64,000 nt of DNA from Octadecabacter sp. (GTDB taxonomy: Bacteria; Pseudomonadota; Alphaproteobacteria; Rhodobacterales; Rhodobacteraceae). The position numbers and the translations under genes were made by a program. Below are positions 1 to 10,467 of this stretch, piece after piece (position 1 is the stretch's first letter; each line of letters starts with the position of its first letter). The notes beneath the pieces are model-generated. The model ran no database searches, had not been told where the DNA came from, and saw only the letters and a program-made list of their open reading frames with translations. The stretch spans positions 55,237 through 119,236 of the forward strand of contig JAPKAD010000007.1 of assembly GCA_028825445.1 (NCBI GenBank). Direction: 5' to 3'.

Positions 1-1161
1 TCCTGCGGCTTCACGGATAAACTGTCGGCGCAGACTAGGTGCTGCGTTGATAAGGCCCATCCCAGCATCACGAACAGCGCGTAGTAGGGAGTTATCGTTT
101 GAAAATAATTTATTAAACATATCAGTTGCGGTGGCAAGTGTAGCGGTGTCAAATCGGCGCCATTGTTCATAACGGGTTAAAACTGATAGGCTGCCAATGT
201 CTTCGCCGCGCATTTTGGCACTAGATAGGACATCAAATAGGGCCGCAATATCGCGGAGCCCTGCATTTAGGCCTTGGCCAGCAATAGGGTGAACGCCATG
301 TGCTGCGTCACCGATTAATGCAACGCGATCTGCGATAAAACGATTGGCGAGAGTCAGGCCAAGTGGGTAGCTAAAGCGTTTTCCCGTTAATGAAATTCCA
401 CCTAAAAAATCACCAAATGCTGGACGTAATGCATCAATGAAATTTACATCGTCCATTGCCATAATTTCGGCAGCACGGGCGGTGGATTCGGACCAGACAA
501 TCGAACATCGGTTATCTGGAAGGGGAAGAATTGCTAGTGGGCCCGCTGGCATAAAAAATTGGTGCGCAATTCCGTCATGGTTTTTTTCGTGCGAAACGGC
601 ACAGACAATTGCGGTTTGGCCATAGCTCCAACCAGTGCGTTTGATGCCTGCGCGGGTGGCGGTGCCGCTGGTACGTCCGTCAGCCCCGATGATTAGTTTG
701 GCGTAGAGTGTTTGACCCGAGGCCAGCGTCACGCACCCCTCGCCTTGTGTTATGACGGCTTCATCAGACAATTGCGTAATATATTTATTGGCATCCATAG
801 CAGCCAGCAAGGCACTGCGTAGATGCCGGTCTTGACACATGAAACCCATGGGACCTTCTTCGATTTCAGCATGGTCGAAATGGAGCATCCAAGGTGCTGG
901 ACCCTCACCTGCGCGGCCATCTGTAACTTTTATTTCTAACATTGGTTGGGTGTGGTCTGCCACATCATTCCAAATGCTGATGTTGCGCATAAGGCGCATT
1001 GAGGCGTGAGCCAAGGCGTATGAGCGGCCATCGAAATCACGTAATCCACGCGTTGGGCTGGGAAGCATATCAATAATTGTGGAGCGCAAACCAATTTTGG
1101 CGAGAGCGAGAGCAAGAGTTGGGCCATTTAATCCACCACCAACTATAATTACATCGGTCAT
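1..1161 (-). CDS. UbiH/UbiF-family FAD-dependent hydroxylase (3' end cut by window edge)
   Basis: Flavin monooxygenase of the UbiH/UbiF/Coq6 family, expected to hydroxylate the aromatic ring of a ubiquinone precursor at the membrane. I read 387 codons from the ATG at 1161 down to position 1 with no stop, so the gene is intact as far as seen and runs off the left edge. The FAD-binding motif GGGLNGPTLALALAK follows the start immediately, and the second flavin motif GDAAHGVHPIAGQG lies in the C-terminal half, which fixes the family. It is divergent from the amidase, leaving about 100 bases for two promoters. The exact ring position hydroxylated cannot be told from sequence. Confidence 0.85.
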   Translation of the reverse strand, partial: MTDVIIVGGGLNGPTLALALAKIGLRSTIIDMLPSPTRGLRDFDGRSYALAHASMRLMRNISIWNDVADHTQPMLEIKVTDGRAGEGPAPWMLHFDHAEIEEGPMGFMCQDRHLRSALLAAMDANKYITQLSDEAVITQGEGCVTLASGQTLYAKLIIGADGRTSGTATRAGIKRTGWSYGQTAIVCAVSHEKNHDGIAHQFFMPAGPLAILPLPDNRCSIVWSESTARAAEIMAMDDVNFIDALRPAFGDFLGGISLTGKRFSYPLGLTLANRFIADRVALIGDAAHGVHPIAGQGLNAGLRDIAALFDVLSSAKMRGEDIGSLSVLTRYEQWRRFDTATLATATDMFNKLFSNDNSLLRAVRDAGMGLINAAPSLRRQFIREAAG

Positions 1162-1261
1162 ATTATTTTTGTATGCTTTCATAATGATAATTTTGCGCTT
1201 TTTGTCGGGATTGTCCATGTGCAGGATGGTCGCTACCGTTAATGCCAACAGGGAGAACACG

Positions 1262-2602
1262 ATGCAAGAATGGCTTTGGGCAACAGCGGCAGATTTGGGA
1301 CGTAGGATTGATTTGGGTGAGATTGATCCAGTTGATTTGTGCGAGATGTATCTGACGGCGATTGCGGCGCATCCAATGCGAGATCGGATTTACGCGCGGG
1401 TTACAGTGGGCCGCGCACGTAGTGAAGCCGCTGCCGCCAGCGTGCGGGCGAAGGCAGGCCAGCGATTGTCGCCCTTGGACGGTGTTCCCATCAGTTGGAA
1501 GGACTTGTTCGACACGGCTGGTGTTGCAACTGAAGCGGGGACTAAATTGATGACGGGCCGTGTGCCGACGACGGACGCTGAGGTTCTATGTAGGGCAACG
1601 GGCATGGGGCTGGTGTGTCTTGGAAAAACCCATATGTCCGAAATTGCGTTTTCGGGCTTGGGGTATAATCCGATGACGGCAACACCGCCTTGTGTGAATG
1701 ATCCAAATGCGGTTCCTGGTGGGTCATCGTCTGGCGCTGCGGCGTCTGTTGCATTCGGACTTGCGGCGGCGGCTGTCGGGTCTGACACAGGTGGATCGGT
1801 TCGAGTGCCGTCTGTTTGGAATGACCTAGTGGGGTTAAAAACGACGTTTGGGCGATTGCCAGTGAAGGGATCGGTTGCGCTGTGTACTGAGTTTGATACC
1901 GTAGGACCGCTGTGCCGATCCGTTGAAGACGCAGCCTTAATGCTGGCGGCACTGGACGGTGGCCAATCGGCCGATTTGAAAGGTACATCTTTAATTGGAA
2001 TGCGATTTGCGGCGTTAAAATCGGTTGTGATGAACGATGTCGCGGATGCGTCGATGGCAGGCTATACTTCAGCGTTGGCGAAGCTGGAGGCGGCGGGCGC
2101 TGATATTGTATTTCTTGAGGTGCCCGCTTTAGAACGCGCCTTTGCGATATCTTTGCCGCTTTACACTGCAGATGCATACGCCAATTGGCGTGATCTGGTT
2201 GAAGGGGATCCAGACAAAATGTATCCTCAGATTTTGCAGCGTGTGCGTGGGGGCAAGGATGTCCTCGCCCATGACTATTTGTCGCTTTGGGCCGAATTGC
2301 GCAATATTCGGGTCGTTTACGCTGAAGCGACTGTGGGATTTGATGCTGTGCTGTGCCCTGGTGCCGCCAATATGCCACCGAATTTAAAACGACTGGTGAC
2401 GGATACTGATTATTATATAAAAGAGAATCTGCTGACTTTGCGCAATACACGGGTTGCGAATTTGATGGGGTTAGCGTCGCTGGCATTGCCCACTGGGGTG
2501 CCGTCTGTAGGGATTATGCTAAACGTTGCGGCGGGCCGTGATGAAGGCTTATTAAGAATTGGTGCAGCGGTTGAGGCTACTTTGTCGTCGACCACGACGT
2601 AA
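1262..2602 (+). CDS. Amidase-signature-family hydrolase
   Basis: Amidase-signature enzyme of 446 residues that hydrolyses an unknown carboxamide. The Lys-cis-Ser-Ser triad is visible: K80 in SWKDLFD, S155 in GGSSSG and S179 in SDTGGSVR, with spacing as in GatA and other family members. The start at 1262 is preferred over an upstream in-frame one because GGGAG lies just ahead of it, and the homology begins there. It is about 50 residues shorter than GatA, and no gatB or gatC is nearby, so a role in tRNA amidation is unlikely. It is the first gene of a plus-strand run with the aminotransferase and ftsK. Confidence 0.85.
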   Translation: MQEWLWATAADLGRRIDLGEIDPVDLCEMYLTAIAAHPMRDRIYARVTVGRARSEAAAASVRAKAGQRLSPLDGVPISWKDLFDTAGVATEAGTKLMTGRVPTTDAEVLCRATGMGLVCLGKTHMSEIAFSGLGYNPMTATPPCVNDPNAVPGGSSSGAAASVAFGLAAAAVGSDTGGSVRVPSVWNDLVGLKTTFGRLPVKGSVALCTEFDTVGPLCRSVEDAALMLAALDGGQSADLKGTSLIGMRFAALKSVVMNDVADASMAGYTSALAKLEAAGADIVFLEVPALERAFAISLPLYTADAYANWRDLVEGDPDKMYPQILQRVRGGKDVLAHDYLSLWAELRNIRVVYAEATVGFDAVLCPGAANMPPNLKRLVTDTDYYIKENLLTLRNTRVANLMGLASLALPTGVPSVGIMLNVAAGRDEGLLRIGAAVEATLSSTTT

Positions 2603-2710
2603 AAGCCACACAAGCCGCCGAAGCAGCATGCTTTTTCTGGACTTGGCAGGGTCGCCTAAGCTACTTTAGTAATAAGCGGTCCATAAATGAGGCCGCAGTT
2701 TGAGGCAGTA

Positions 2711-3889
2711 ATGATGTACCCTGAGCGGTTTTCGAACCTACCCCCCTATGCGTGGCCACGCTTACGGGCTTTACTTGACGTCCATGGAGCGGGTGGCGAT
2801 TCTATAAATATGACAATCGGTGAGCCGCAGCATCCCTTCCCTGCGTTTGTGCCGGATGTTTTGGCGCAGTCAGTTAGCGAGTTCAGCAAGTACCCAACAA
2901 ATGAGGGTGCGCCTGACTTGTTGATGGCAATCTGTGGTTGGATCAAACGGCGATATACCGTTGATTTAACACGAGATCGTTTAATGGTTTTGAACGGTAC
3001 ACGTGAGGGTTTGTACAACGCAGCGATGGCGCTGTGCCCGGAGTTCAAGAATGGCAAGCAGCCCGTCGTATTGTTACCGAATCCGTTTTATCAGGTCTAT
3101 GCAATTGCTGCTTTGTCTGTGAAAGCAGAACCCGTCATGGTGCCTGCCACCGCTTTGACAGGTTATTTACCAGATTATGCGTCGCTGCCGGTGGATGTTC
3201 TGGATCGCACGACGATTGCTTATATCTGCTCGCCTGCTAATCCGCAGGGCGCTGTGGCATCGCGTGAGTACTGGTCGACATTAATTGCATTAGCTGAAAA
3301 GCACGATTTCAAAATTTTTGCAGATGAGTGTTATTCAGAGATTTATCGTGATAAACCGCCCATGGGTGCACTGGAGGCTGCGGCTGCGGAAGGCTGTGAC
3401 CCAGAACGGATTGTGGTATTCCATTCTTTGTCAAAGCGGAGTAATTTGCCTGGATTACGGTCTGGCTTTGTCGCCAGTGGGCAGAAAAATATTAAAGAAA
3501 TCCGTCAGTTGCGGGCTTATGCCGGTACGCCCGTGCCTATGCCAATTCAGCGTGTTTCTGAGCGAGTTTGGTCGGACGAACAGCACGTCATTGCCAATCG
3601 TGCGATGTATCAAGACAAATTTAAAGACGCCGATGTAATATTTGCAGGTGTAAACAACTATGCGTCACCGGAAGCGGGGTTTTTCTTGTGGCTTCCAGTT
3701 GAGGACGGTGAACAGGCAGCATCAAAGCTGTGGCAAAAGACTGGCGTTCGGGTTTTACCAGGCGCTTATCTCAGCAGACCCGACCCGGCTGGTGATCCTG
3801 GCATAGGTTATATACGAGTCGCACTTGTGGCTCCAAAAGATGAAACGCAGCGTGGTCTGACCCTGATCCATGACTGTTTGTACACGTGA
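2711..3889 (+). CDS. Class I/II PLP-dependent aminotransferase (DapC-like)
   Basis: Fold-type I aminotransferase of about 392 residues. The PLP lysine sits in [15 protein letters not shown], the cofactor-contact stretch is SPANPQGA, and DECYSEIY carries the conserved Asp and Tyr. The N-terminal TIGEPQHP and overall layout resemble proteobacterial N-succinyldiaminopimelate aminotransferases (DapC), but the substrate is an inference. An upstream in-frame ATG exists at 2687; the start at 2711 (or 2714) is preferred because a GAGG lies just ahead. It ends 11 bases before the ftsK start, and ftsK's ribosome-binding site overlaps its stop codon. Confidence 0.8.
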   Translation: MMYPERFSNLPPYAWPRLRALLDVHGAGGDSINMTIGEPQHPFPAFVPDVLAQSVSEFSKYPTNEGAPDLLMAICGWIKRRYTVDLTRDRLMVLNGTREGLYNAAMALCPEFKNGKQPVVLLPNPFYQVYAIAALSVKAEPVMVPATALTGYLPDYASLPVDVLDRTTIAYICSPANPQGAVASREYWSTLIALAEKHDFKIFADECYSEIYRDKPPMGALEAAAAEGCDPERIVVFHSLSKRSNLPGLRSGFVASGQKNIKEIRQLRAYAGTPVPMPIQRVSERVWSDEQHVIANRAMYQDKFKDADVIFAGVNNYASPEAGFFLWLPVEDGEQAASKLWQKTGVRVLPGAYLSRPDPAGDPGIGYIRVALVAPKDETQRGLTLIHDCLYT

Positions 3890-3900
3890 GGAATCGTAAA

Positions 3901-6900
3901 ATGGCATCTTATCAATCTCGACAAAGAGATCCCCTGCTTGATAGCGGCACCCAAGCTGCGATTGAAAAACGTGGCCGTGAGCTGTTAGGGATTTGCCTAT
4001 TCTTTGTTGGCCTTTTGGTCGTGACGATGTTGTGGTCCTATGCTCCCAATGATCCAAATTTCATGTCCGCGACGGATGCCCCTGTGCAAAACTGGCTGGG
4101 ACGGTCGGGAGCGTCGTTCGCCGCTGCGCTGTTTCTGGTTGTTGGCTATGCAAGCTGGATGGTTCCGCTGGTATTGATGGCGTGGGGGCTGCGGTTTACG
4201 TCACATCGTGGGCAAGAACGTGTAGTTGGACGGGTAATTTTTGCTCCAATCGCAATTGCTGGAACGGCAATATATGCTGCAACGCTGAATACTGGGGTCG
4301 GTTGGGAAGAAAGTTTTGGCCTTGGTGGTCATTTTGGCGATATGGTTTTATCGATCCTGCTAACGGTATTGCCGTTCGGCACGACGTTTAGTGTGAAGCT
4401 GATGTCTTTAGTAATGGGGATAGGAGTCGTTTCGCTGATGGCGTTTGCACTTGGATTTACATTGTATGAGGTCAGACGTTTGGGTCGTTTTCTGTCCGTT
4501 GGCGTGATCGTCACCTATTCAGGAGTTTTTAAATTGCTCAGCCAGACGGTTTTAGCATTTTGTAAAGGAGCGAAGGCCTTGAATTCCAGAGTTCAGAAAC
4601 GCCGTGAGCTATCTCGCCAAGAGACGTCTGATATTGAGGCTAAATTGGCTGCTGCACGGGCCATTTCGACGCCTTCAATTATGCAAGAATCTGCCCGTGT
4701 CGCAGCTGTTGTTCGTGCTAACTCAACGATACCAACACGGTATGAAGATTTTGATCCCATAGAGGCACCCGAACTGCATACAAGTACACCATCTCCACTT
4801 TCAGCACCTGCACGTGTTACGGAGCCTGCGCAAAAAACTGGCCTGTTTGCGTCTTTGTTGAAACGTGCTGATCCGATGCCAGAGCCTGAACTGATCGAAA
4901 ATCTGGCCCTGCAAAGGGACGCGCCGGCTGTGGATACTGATCGTATTTCAGCACGCATCGCCAATGCCGTGCGTAGACGTAGCAGTCAACCAAAAGAGGT
5001 CAATGTGGCCACAATATCTGGGGTAAATCCTGCGATCACCGCTGCAATCGCTAGCCGGATGGAGCCACAATCAGCCCGCGTTGAACCCACGGTGGGACGC
5101 CAGACTGGATTGCGCCCGCTGTTGTTAAACCGACAACAGAAGGCAGCCTTGGATCTGGCTGCGCCGAGTGACGCGCTAATGGCACCGAATTTTGAGGAAT
5201 ACACAAAGTCTGAAATAGAGGCTGCGCCAGTTGATGTTGTATCACTGGAAACGCCAACCGCCTCGTTCTCGCCTGCTCTGATCCGTGTACCTGAGGCAAA
5301 AGCGGTCGTTCAGCATCCAGCACGAAAATCAGTACAACCATCGCGTCAAGCCAAAGCAGAAGCGCAGCCCGCACTGAAGTTTGAGGACAAGCGCCCGGTC
5401 TATGAAACACCGCCGCTAAGCCTTTTATCGTCTCCCGAAAATATCACCCGCCATGTGTTGAGTGATGAAGCATTAGAAGAAAACGCACGCATGTTGGAAA
5501 ACGTGCTGGATGATTATGGAGTAAAAGGTGACATTGTGTCTGTGCGCCCTGGTCCGGTTGTCACGATGTATGAACTTGAACCTGCACCCGGTTTGAAAGC
5601 ATCCCGTGTTATTGGTTTGGCTGATGATATCGCCCGTTCCATGTCGGCATTGTCAGCTCGTGTGTCCACAGTTCCCGGTCGTACGGTAATTGGGATCGAA
5701 TTGCCAAACGAAAATCGTGAAATGGTTGTTCTGCGCGAAATGTTATCTGCGCGTGATTTTGGCGATAGCAATATGAAGCTACCATTGGCGTTGGGTAAAG
5801 ACATTGGTGGTGAACCAATTATCGCAAACCTAGCCAAAATGCCCCACTTACTGATCGCGGGTACCACCGGTTCTGGCAAATCTGTGGCGATCAACACCAT
5901 GATTCTAAGCTTACTATATAAGCTAAGCCCTGAAGAATGCCGGATGATCATGATCGATCCAAAAATGCTTGAATTGTCGGTCTATGACGGTATTCCACAC
6001 TTGCTGAGCCCTGTTGTGACCGACCCCAAGAAGGCAGTTGTTGCCTTGAAATGGGTGGTTGGAGAAATGGAAGAACGCTATCGCAAGATGTCCAAAATGG
6101 GGGTGCGCAATATCGATGGCTATAATGGCCGCGTAAAAGATGCTCTTGGCAGGGATGAGTTATTTAGCCGCACGGTTCAAACTGGATTTGATGACGACAC
6201 GGGTGATCCGGTATTTGAAACTGATGATTTTAAACCTGAAGTCTTACCATATATTGTTGTGATCGTGGATGAGATGGCCGACTTGATGATGGTCGCTGGC
6301 AAAGAGATTGAGGCCTGTATTCAGCGTCTGGCACAGATGGCGCGGGCTTCGGGCATCCATTTGATTATGGCGACGCAACGTCCATCGGTTGATGTCATTA
6401 CTGGCACGATCAAGGCTAACTTTCCGACAAGGATTTCATTTCAGGTGACCAGCAAAATTGACTCGCGTACGATCCTTGGTGAACAAGGTGCGGAGCAGCT
6501 TTTGGGCATGGGTGATATGCTCTATATGGCGGGTGGATCGAAGATTATGCGCGTTCATGGGCCGTTTTGTTCTGACGAAGAAGTTGAAGAAATTGTTACT
6601 TATTTAAAAGCCTACGGTCCGCCTGAATATTTCAGTGGAGTGGTCGAAGGGCCCGCTGATGATAATGCCAGCAGCATTGACCAAGTCCTTGGTCTGGGTG
6701 GTAACACCGACGGTGAAGACGCGCTTTATGATACGGCAGTAGCGATTGTGGCCAAGGACAGGAAATGTTCGACGTCCTATATTCAGCGCAAACTGGCTAT
6801 AGGGTATAATAAGGCCGCTCGATTGGTTGAGCAGATGGAAGATGAAAATATCGTCAGCGCTGCCAATCATGTTGGCAAACGTGAGATTTTAATTCCAGAA

Positions 6901-6912
6901 CGGCAGCAGTAA
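3901..6912 (+). CDS. ftsK: DNA translocase FtsK
   Basis: Septal double-stranded DNA translocase that clears and aligns chromosome termini for XerCD/dif resolution. About 1003 residues: four N-terminal membrane segments (roughly residues 25-200), a long low-complexity linker rich in Pro, Ala and Glu (about 230-500), then the RecA-like motor with Walker A GTTGSGKS (about 654-661) and Walker [11 protein letters not shown] (about 784-793). The C-terminal gamma winged helix that reads KOPS sites spans about 938-1003. The start at 3901 is chosen because GAGGAAT lies six to seven bases upstream; a GTG at 3886 is open but lacks this. Followed by a strong terminator. Confidence 0.97.
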   Translation: MASYQSRQRDPLLDSGTQAAIEKRGRELLGICLFFVGLLVVTMLWSYAPNDPNFMSATDAPVQNWLGRSGASFAAALFLVVGYASWMVPLVLMAWGLRFTSHRGQERVVGRVIFAPIAIAGTAIYAATLNTGVGWEESFGLGGHFGDMVLSILLTVLPFGTTFSVKLMSLVMGIGVVSLMAFALGFTLYEVRRLGRFLSVGVIVTYSGVFKLLSQTVLAFCKGAKALNSRVQKRRELSRQETSDIEAKLAAARAISTPSIMQESARVAAVVRANSTIPTRYEDFDPIEAPELHTSTPSPLSAPARVTEPAQKTGLFASLLKRADPMPEPELIENLALQRDAPAVDTDRISARIANAVRRRSSQPKEVNVATISGVNPAITAAIASRMEPQSARVEPTVGRQTGLRPLLLNRQQKAALDLAAPSDALMAPNFEEYTKSEIEAAPVDVVSLETPTASFSPALIRVPEAKAVVQHPARKSVQPSRQAKAEAQPALKFEDKRPVYETPPLSLLSSPENITRHVLSDEALEENARMLENVLDDYGVKGDIVSVRPGPVVTMYELEPAPGLKASRVIGLADDIARSMSALSARVSTVPGRTVIGIELPNENREMVVLREMLSARDFGDSNMKLPLALGKDIGGEPIIANLAKMPHLLIAGTTGSGKSVAINTMILSLLYKLSPEECRMIMIDPKMLELSVYDGIPHLLSPVVTDPKKAVVALKWVVGEMEERYRKMSKMGVRNIDGYNGRVKDALGRDELFSRTVQTGFDDDTGDPVFETDDFKPEVLPYIVVIVDEMADLMMVAGKEIEACIQRLAQMARASGIHLIMATQRPSVDVITGTIKANFPTRISFQVTSKIDSRTILGEQGAEQLLGMGDMLYMAGGSKIMRVHGPFCSDEEVEEIVTYLKAYGPPEYFSGVVEGPADDNASSIDQVLGLGGNTDGEDALYDTAVAIVAKDRKCSTSYIQRKLAIGYNKAARLVEQMEDENIVSAANHVGKREILIPERQQ

Positions 6913-6928
6913 TCTGGTAATGTTTATT

Positions 6929-6962
6929 AAAGGGGGCTCTGGTTATTTCGCAGCCCCCTTTT
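6929..6962 (+). terminator. Rho-independent terminator after ftsK
   Basis: Ten-base-pair stem AAAGGGGGCT (6929-6938) with AGCCCCCTTT (6952-6961), loop of 13, ending in a short T run. It begins 17 bases after the ftsK stop. Confidence 0.85.
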
Positions 6963-7372
6963 CTATGCCTGCTGTTCGAGTGAATATTGGCTAGATCTTT
7001 CCCAAAAGATCAGTTCTATAAATTTTGGCCATTGAGAAAATTTATATATGATCTGTCTAATGGGAGAATGTGTCTACTTGACCAGGCTGATCATGGGATG
7101 AACTCTAAGCTTGGAATGCCGACGGACCGCCTATTCGCAAAATGCTGAAGTAGGCTTTATGGATCATGTCACAGTATTCAAAAAATAAGATAGTTTGTTA
7201 GCTATGAACTATTGTTTTCACAATAATGTAAACGTGCAGACGCGTGTGAGATATCTACATGACCATCTCGGTAATCTAATCTTTGCCATCAACTTTCATA
7301 GTATGTAAAAATCTAGGGCGCGAGGCGTCACCGAAATAGGTAGGAAAGCTGATTGTTGGTGACCATGATGAT
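6963..7372. other. AT-rich gap with no recognised gene
   Basis: About 400 bases after the ftsK terminator with stops in all frames. Nothing recognisable was found; it probably continues the decayed stretch to its right. Confidence 0.5.
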
Positions 7373-8060
7373 TTACGTTGATGCATAATTAATGACCGGT
7401 GTGCAATAACATGCGGACTGCTGTAAGCTGGGGACTAATTTAATATCGCGCCTGAGGCATAAAGCGACAATTTGGTTGCTTTCCTGAAGAGTAATTGTTG
7501 AATGGTAATAACCTACTTTAAAATGAGGCAAGATCATGGGGTCATAGAGTATAAACACTATTGAGATTAAAAGTACTAACAGTGCCGCAACTAGTAGAAG
7601 CTAATCTGAGATAAGTTGAGTGCGAACAGTCCATAATTACTAGCCTTAATTTTGAAGATCACCGTTTGAGTCAGAGGAATATTAATCTTAATTGCAATAA
7701 AACTGAGGGTGATGCCATTGATGAGTGTCAGGTTCGCCTCAAGCAGATCGGTATTGATCCTTGTGCTGGTGATCATAAAGAAAGGCGAATTAGCAGTCGC
7801 TTAAACGGGTTGACGTGGGTTTATAGTTTGTAACAATATTCCAAGTTTACCAAAGTTATTCCTGCTATAAACGTGCCAATGACTGGTGATGTTTCAACGA
7901 GCAACACTAACAGCGCGATGCCGATAAGCATAATCAGCGATGGCAACAAGTTGCCGTAAAAGACAGCAGCAAAATGACCAATGCTTCAATCGTGATAAAA
8001 CGGGAACGGAAATCATCCCCTCCACCAAAAATACGAATTTGAGCATTAAGATATTGGCCC
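7373..8060 (-). pseudogene. Decayed membrane-protein gene, family not identified
   Basis: Read on the minus strand from about 8044, there is protein-like sequence in shifting frames. A charged stretch containing IFGGGDDFRSRFITIEALV is followed after a frameshift by strongly hydrophobic segments (LIMLIGIALLVLLVE, SPVIGTFIAGITLV). A further open piece (about 7595-7801) contains TDLLEANLTLINGITL. The last piece (7373-7558) has a TrkA-C-like flavour (QIVALCLRRDIKLVPS), but this is weak. Several frame changes are needed, so it cannot be expressed as one protein. Lying between ftsK and lolA, it looks like an inserted or lost transporter gene. Confidence 0.4.
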
Positions 8061-8191
8061 CCCTTTCGCTCTGAATGCATCGACGCGCTCTCAATTAATA
8101 TCCGGCAGGATGTCGCTTAATGCGAGCAGATCACTAATGTGTGTGCAATTGATGAGGTGCAAATGATGCACCGTCAGATTAGAGATAATGT

Positions 8192-8809
8192 ATGTACATG
8201 ATTACCCGCCGTTTATGTCTTTTAGCCGTTTCCCTTACGTTTGCAGGGTTCGTGGCTTCGCCCTCACTGGCACAGAAATTATCATTGGGACAGGTGTCTG
8301 GCTATCTCAACTCATTTACCAGTGCAGAAGGTCAGTTTACACAGATCAATGCGGATGGCACGATTTCGACTGGGACAATCTTTATAAAGCGACCTGGTCG
8401 TATACGGTTTGAATATAATCCACCGGAAGAATCACTGGTTGTTGCAGGTGGTGGTCAGGTTGCGATCTTTGATCCACGCTCCAACGGAGGACCAGATCGC
8501 TACCCTTTGAGTCAGACCCCTTTGTCGATCATTCTAGAACGTAATATTAACTTTTTGCGTACTGATATGGTTGCTGGGCATACCAGTGATGGGACTACCA
8601 CGACCGTAACTGCGCAAGATCCTGATCATCCAGAATATGGCAGTATTCAGATGATCTATACGTCAAGTCCAGTTGAATTGCGCCAGTGGATAATCACAGA
8701 CGACACAGGTCAGCAGACCAAGGTAATTTTGGGTAATTTGACCAAGGACGGCCGCGTGCCGAATATCCTGTTCAACATCCAGCGAGAAATGCGAAACTGG
8801 GGCGAGTAA
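8192..8809 (+). CDS. lolA: Outer-membrane lipoprotein carrier LolA
   Basis: Periplasmic chaperone that carries mature lipoproteins from LolCDE to the outer membrane. 205 residues with a Sec signal peptide ending near SLAQ (about residue 27). The family signature follows: AEGQFTQINADGT, then GRIRFEYNPPEE and a C-terminal beta-rich domain. A second ATG at 8198 would remove two residues and cannot be excluded. It follows ftsK at a distance because of the decayed insert. Confidence 0.92.
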   Translation: MYMITRRLCLLAVSLTFAGFVASPSLAQKLSLGQVSGYLNSFTSAEGQFTQINADGTISTGTIFIKRPGRIRFEYNPPEESLVVAGGGQVAIFDPRSNGGPDRYPLSQTPLSIILERNINFLRTDMVAGHTSDGTTTTVTAQDPDHPEYGSIQMIYTSSPVELRQWIITDDTGQQTKVILGNLTKDGRVPNILFNIQREMRNWGE

Positions 8810-8894
8810 TGTTGCAAACTGACAGCCCAAAACCATTAAAAATGCAAACTTCTTTTAAAACCTAGGGAACACTTTTATTTTTAAAACGTATTGT

Positions 8895-9482
8895 TTAACG
8901 GAATTTACGACAGGTACGTAATTGTGCGTCATACATCTCTGCGCGGTTGCGAACTTTACTGGCAATGCGGGTAAGCCAAGGTTTTGATCGATACGTACCA
9001 CGCCGCCAACCTGTTCGGCCATCGTGGTAGGCCAAATACTGGTTGTAGGTGTCATTTAACGGTATGGCATTTTCACGTAGGGTGGCAGTCATATACCAAC
9101 CCATAAAATCTGTGGCGTCAGAAATGTTAGTACGACTTGCTCTGCGCCTGCCATGCTGGTCTACATATTCTTCCCATGTTCCGTCCAACGCTTGACTATA
9201 GCCAAGTGCGGAAGATTGGCGACCCATTGGAATAATCCCTAAGGCGTAGGTATGAGGTGGCCGGTTATCGGCGATAAACTTACTTTCTTGATAGATCATT
9301 GCCATCAAGACGTGGGTTTCAATACCCCATTTTCGTTCAGCCTGTTTAAAGGCACGTACATAGTACGGACGTTCAGTTAGAATAGAACAGGCATTGTCTA
9401 AATTGCGCGGCGCTGAGGAGTCTCGGGCTGCACAGCTTCCCAAAATCAACAATAATAGGGCTGCGCGGAAGAAATTGCTCAT
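8895..9482 (-). CDS. Lytic transglycosylase-like lipoprotein (SLT domain)
   Basis: Predicted outer-membrane lipoprotein of 195 residues with a lysozyme-like transglycosylase fold that cleaves peptidoglycan. The lipobox LGSC puts the lipidated cysteine at residue 17. The catalytic glutamate is probably E66 in IYQESKF, and downstream ALGYSQALDGTWEEY matches the SLT motif region. The start at 9482 has AGAGG just upstream and gives a proper lipoprotein signal; a longer open frame to 9548 does not. It points towards lolA, an apt neighbour for a lipoprotein, though the two are convergent. Confidence 0.85.
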   Translation of the reverse strand: MSNFFRAALLLLILGSCAARDSSAPRNLDNACSILTERPYYVRAFKQAERKWGIETHVLMAMIYQESKFIADNRPPHTYALGIIPMGRQSSALGYSQALDGTWEEYVDQHGRRRASRTNISDATDFMGWYMTATLRENAIPLNDTYNQYLAYHDGRTGWRRGTYRSKPWLTRIASKVRNRAEMYDAQLRTCRKFR

Positions 9483-9935
9483 CTGCCTCTCGCTTCTTTT
9501 ATTTTTATTAAGGTTACTGTAACCGTTTTGAAGCAGTCTGGAAACCAATTTTTTTCCGCACAGATAGGATCATAATCAATGTAATAAGTGGGAAAGAGAC
9601 CATTGATGGGCATGTCGACAAGTGAGAAGCTTTGCTAAAAATCTGCAACAAGTCCGTTTGGTATAAAGAGGCAGAGCCCAACTTTTAGTTCAGCAACAAA
9701 CTATAGCAGAATATGATTTTGTACGGCATAAACGCAAGCCTTGTCATAGTTTAAACGTAACTTTCAAATTCAAATTTCATCCAGTCGAACAAGACAGCCG
9801 TTAAAAGAACGACCGCAGCATCAATTTCTAACACTGTTGTAATAACAAACACTGCCTGTTAAATTTAATTTTACTCTGTTTGCATGGACTCATGCGGGCT
9901 AGCCTGATTAGTAGCGGCTAAGGGGCTATAAAACT
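9483..9935. other. Intergenic region between divergent genes
   Basis: About 450 bases between the transglycosylase and hspQ starts. It must hold both promoters. No gene remnant, repeat or stable hairpin was recognised. Confidence 0.5.
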
Positions 9936-10262
9936 ATGCTGAAAACACGTGCAAAATATCATCTGGGTCAAGTTGTCCGCCATCGCAAACATCCGTTTCG
10001 CGGAGTCGTTTTTGACGTTGATGCCATGTTTACCAACACTGAAGAATGGTATGAGGCAATTCCAGAAGAAGCGCGCCCTCAAAAAGATCAACCTTTTTAT
10101 CATTTGTTGGCTGAAAACGACCAATCTTATTACGTGGCCTATGTGTCCGAGCAGAATTTAGTCGCAGATCATTCTGGCCAGCCTGTAGATCATCCTGATC
10201 TGGATGATTTGTTTGGTCCTTTTGAAGACGGTCAGTACCCGCTGCAGTTCCAGTTAAACTAG
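9936..10262 (+). CDS. hspQ: Heat-shock protein HspQ
   Basis: Small hemimethylated-DNA-binding/YccV-like protein of 108 residues. In enterobacteria HspQ modulates Lon and promotes degradation of denatured DnaA. The family core is plain: KYHLGQVVRHRKHPFRGVVFD at the N-terminus (an initial YxxGQxVRHxxxxFRGVVFDVD pattern), then QPFYHLLAE and YVAYVSEQNL. AGGGG lies upstream of the ATG. It is convergent with a small membrane protein whose stop codon is five bases away. Confidence 0.93.
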   Translation: MLKTRAKYHLGQVVRHRKHPFRGVVFDVDAMFTNTEEWYEAIPEEARPQKDQPFYHLLAENDQSYYVAYVSEQNLVADHSGQPVDHPDLDDLFGPFEDGQYPLQFQLN

Positions 10263-10266
10263 TGGG

Positions 10267-10467
10267 CTAGCCTTTTGGTCTTTTTGACCAAAAGAACAAC
10301 ATTCCCCCAAATGAAAACATTGCGACATAAATTGCTGCGTTAAGTGTTGCATCTGGGATGCCTATCAGAGCGTCATTCACTGCGGTACCGCAAAGTATCC
10401 CTCCTGAAAGCATAAATGCCAGCCCGAATGTGCGGGCAAGTCGTTTTATGAGTGCTTCAATACCCAA
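10267..10467 (-). CDS. Small two-helix membrane protein, function unknown
   Basis: Open frame of 66 residues with two predicted membrane helices (about residues 14-32 and 40-58) and a basic C-terminus WSKRPKG. No family recognised. The only plausible start is TTG at 10467, inside the end of the gamma-glutamyltransferase-like gene (11-base overlap), which suggests translational coupling with it. Its final codons form a perfect nine-base-pair hairpin (10272-10294) that lies just after the hspQ stop on the other strand. Confidence 0.6.
   Translation of the reverse strand: MGIEALIKRLARTFGLAFMLSGGILCGTAVNDALIGIPDATLNAAIYVAMFSFGGMLFFWSKRPKG
10272..10294. terminator. Hairpin shared by the hspQ 3' end and an antisense coding end
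   Basis: CTTTTGGTC (10272-10280), loop TTTTT, GACCAAAAG (10286-10294). It is ten bases after the hspQ stop but has no T run after it, so a terminator role is only plausible. On the minus strand it encodes the end of the small membrane protein. Confidence 0.4.

Noticed and set aside
1542..2486. Long minus-strand open frame (314 codons) opposite the amidase gene
   Set aside because: Composition is His/Pro/Gln-rich and low in protein-like features; it is the mirror of a well-supported amidase gene with intact active site.
8810..8894. Exodeoxyribonuclease III (xth) expected after lolA in related genomes
   Set aside because: Only 85 bases separate lolA from the convergent transglycosylase gene, and no remnant of xth is visible, so nothing could be annotated.
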